Positions 63,455-64,000 of a DNA stretch of 64,000 nt are shown here, piece by piece. The stretch covers positions 372,001-436,000 of the forward strand of contig JBFXDS010000002.1 of assembly GCA_050180895.1 (NCBI GenBank), written 5' to 3'. Source of the DNA: JBGPEQ01 sp050180895. GTDB lineage: Bacteria; Pseudomonadota; Alphaproteobacteria; Dongiales; Dongiaceae. The translations under genes were made by a program, and so were the position numbers. The stretch's first letter is position 1. Each line of letters begins with the position of its first letter. Under the pieces are notes generated by a model. The model was given only the letters and a program-made list of their open reading frames with translations, did no database searches and was not told the DNA's origin.

Positions 63455-64000
63455 GCGACCGATTGAATGCGCTGCGTCAGAAGCTCGGCGCGACGACCGA
63501 CCGGATGGACGAGATCCTGGCGGTCGCGAGCGCCGCCGGGCGCGAGCTGACGGCGGAGGAGTCGCAGCTGTTCGGCGATCTCGAAGCGGACATCAAGAAG
63601 ATCGACGAGGCGATCGCCATGGAAGAGCGCGTCGTGGCCCTGAAGGCCAGGATGGCCAAGCCGATGGCCGGCGTGGACGCCGGCGGGCGGCCCACCGCGC
63701 CCGCCATGCCGAAGCGTCGCACCTATGGTCGCGAAATGAAGGCCTTCGGCGCGCGGTCGTTCGGCAGCATCGAGAATGCCGAGGAGGCCGCGTACCGCTC
63801 CGGCATGTGGTGCCGCGCCGTCGTCTACGACGACAAGGCCGCGCAGCAGTGGTGCGCCGAGCATGACGTGCCGCTCACGCGGGCGCAGAGTGAGGACGTC
63901 AACACCGAAGGCGGCTACCTCGTCTTCGACGAGATGTCGACGGCCATCGTCGACCTGCGCGAGAAGTTCGGCACCTTCCGCCGCTTCGCCGACGTGCGGC
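63451..64000 (+). CDS. HK97-type major capsid protein 2 (cut by window end)
   Basis: The first 183 residues of a second major capsid protein. It opens with a classical delta domain: MSDRLNALRQKLGATTDRMD and a coiled coil to about residue 70 (LFGDLEADIKKIDEAIAMEE), then a linker, KRRTYGREMKAFGAR, and the mature shell start EDVNTEGGYLVFDEMSTAIV near residue 150. It continues beyond 64000. Unlike capsid protein 1 it carries its own scaffold domain, so the two are different genes rather than a recent exact duplication. Confidence 0.85.
   Translation, partial: MSDRLNALRQKLGATTDRMDEILAVASAAGRELTAEESQLFGDLEADIKKIDEAIAMEERVVALKARMAKPMAGVDAGGRPTAPAMPKRRTYGREMKAFGARSFGSIENAEEAAYRSGMWCRAVVYDDKAAQQWCAEHDVPLTRAQSEDVNTEGGYLVFDEMSTAIVDLREKFGTFRRFADVR

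Overview
The window looks like the chromosome of a high-GC alphaproteobacterium, most likely of the Rhodospirillales type. The support is gene content and order: yajC-secD-secF followed by an Mth938/NDUFAF3-like gene, recG divergent from sdhE-mfd, uvrA divergent from ssb, gyrA-coaD, trmFO, and lipoproteins of alphaproteobacterial type. The genus cannot be fixed from the sequence alone.

Layout. 1-9.6 kb: protein export (yajC, secD, secF), two genes of complex-I assembly-factor families (NDUFAF3-like, NDUFAF6-like), a PuuD-type membrane protein, trmFO, a RidA protein, a D,D-carboxypeptidase with a SPOR-like tail, and an M24-fold protein that closely resembles the DMSP lyase DddP. 9.7-16.7 kb: a D15/BamA-type outer-membrane protein, a single-chain double ABC exporter resembling fused CydDC, a LysR regulator, and two repeat-rich spacers. 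16.7-25.0 kb: housekeeping genes uvrA, ssb, an orphan polyamine-type binding protein, gyrA, coaD and tRNA-Lys. 25.0-30.9 kb: an accessory patch behind tRNA-Lys with an IS630 remnant, many tiny lipoprotein or membrane-peptide genes, a higBA toxin-antitoxin pair with a clear operator, and a beta-lactamase-fold protein. 31-39.8 kb: an HpnA-like epimerase, a methyltransferase, a rhomboid protease, lipoproteins, a type III polyketide synthase coupled to an ICMT-type methyltransferase, and a DUF502 protein. 39.8-46.9 kb: recG, sdhE, mfd, a DUF1499 lipoprotein and a FrnE/DsbA-type oxidoreductase.

46.9-52.4 kb holds a tightly coupled six-gene operon: acyl-CoA synthetase, small membrane protein, SDR, acyl-CoA dehydrogenase of ACAD10/11 type, APH-type kinase and a DUF6285-like protein. 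It contains the whole logic of the Lva (levulinate / 4-hydroxyacid) pathway, in which a 4-hydroxyacyl-CoA is phosphorylated and converted to enoyl-CoA. A TPR-SPOR lipoprotein and mscL follow.

56.1-64.0 kb (running off the end) is an integrated element beside tRNA-Ser. It has an integrase and ribbon-helix-helix gene on the minus strand. On the plus strand it has an AlpA/excisionase-like HTH gene, a RepA-like AAA ATPase, a dense GTGAC/GTCAC repeat block that could be an origin, small hypothetical genes, and then capsid genes: an HK97-type major capsid protein, a prohead protease and a second HK97-type major capsid protein. No terminase, portal or tail gene is visible. This layout is closer to a capsid-encoding phage satellite (cf-PICI-like) than to a normal prophage, and the two capsid genes are the most unusual feature of the window.
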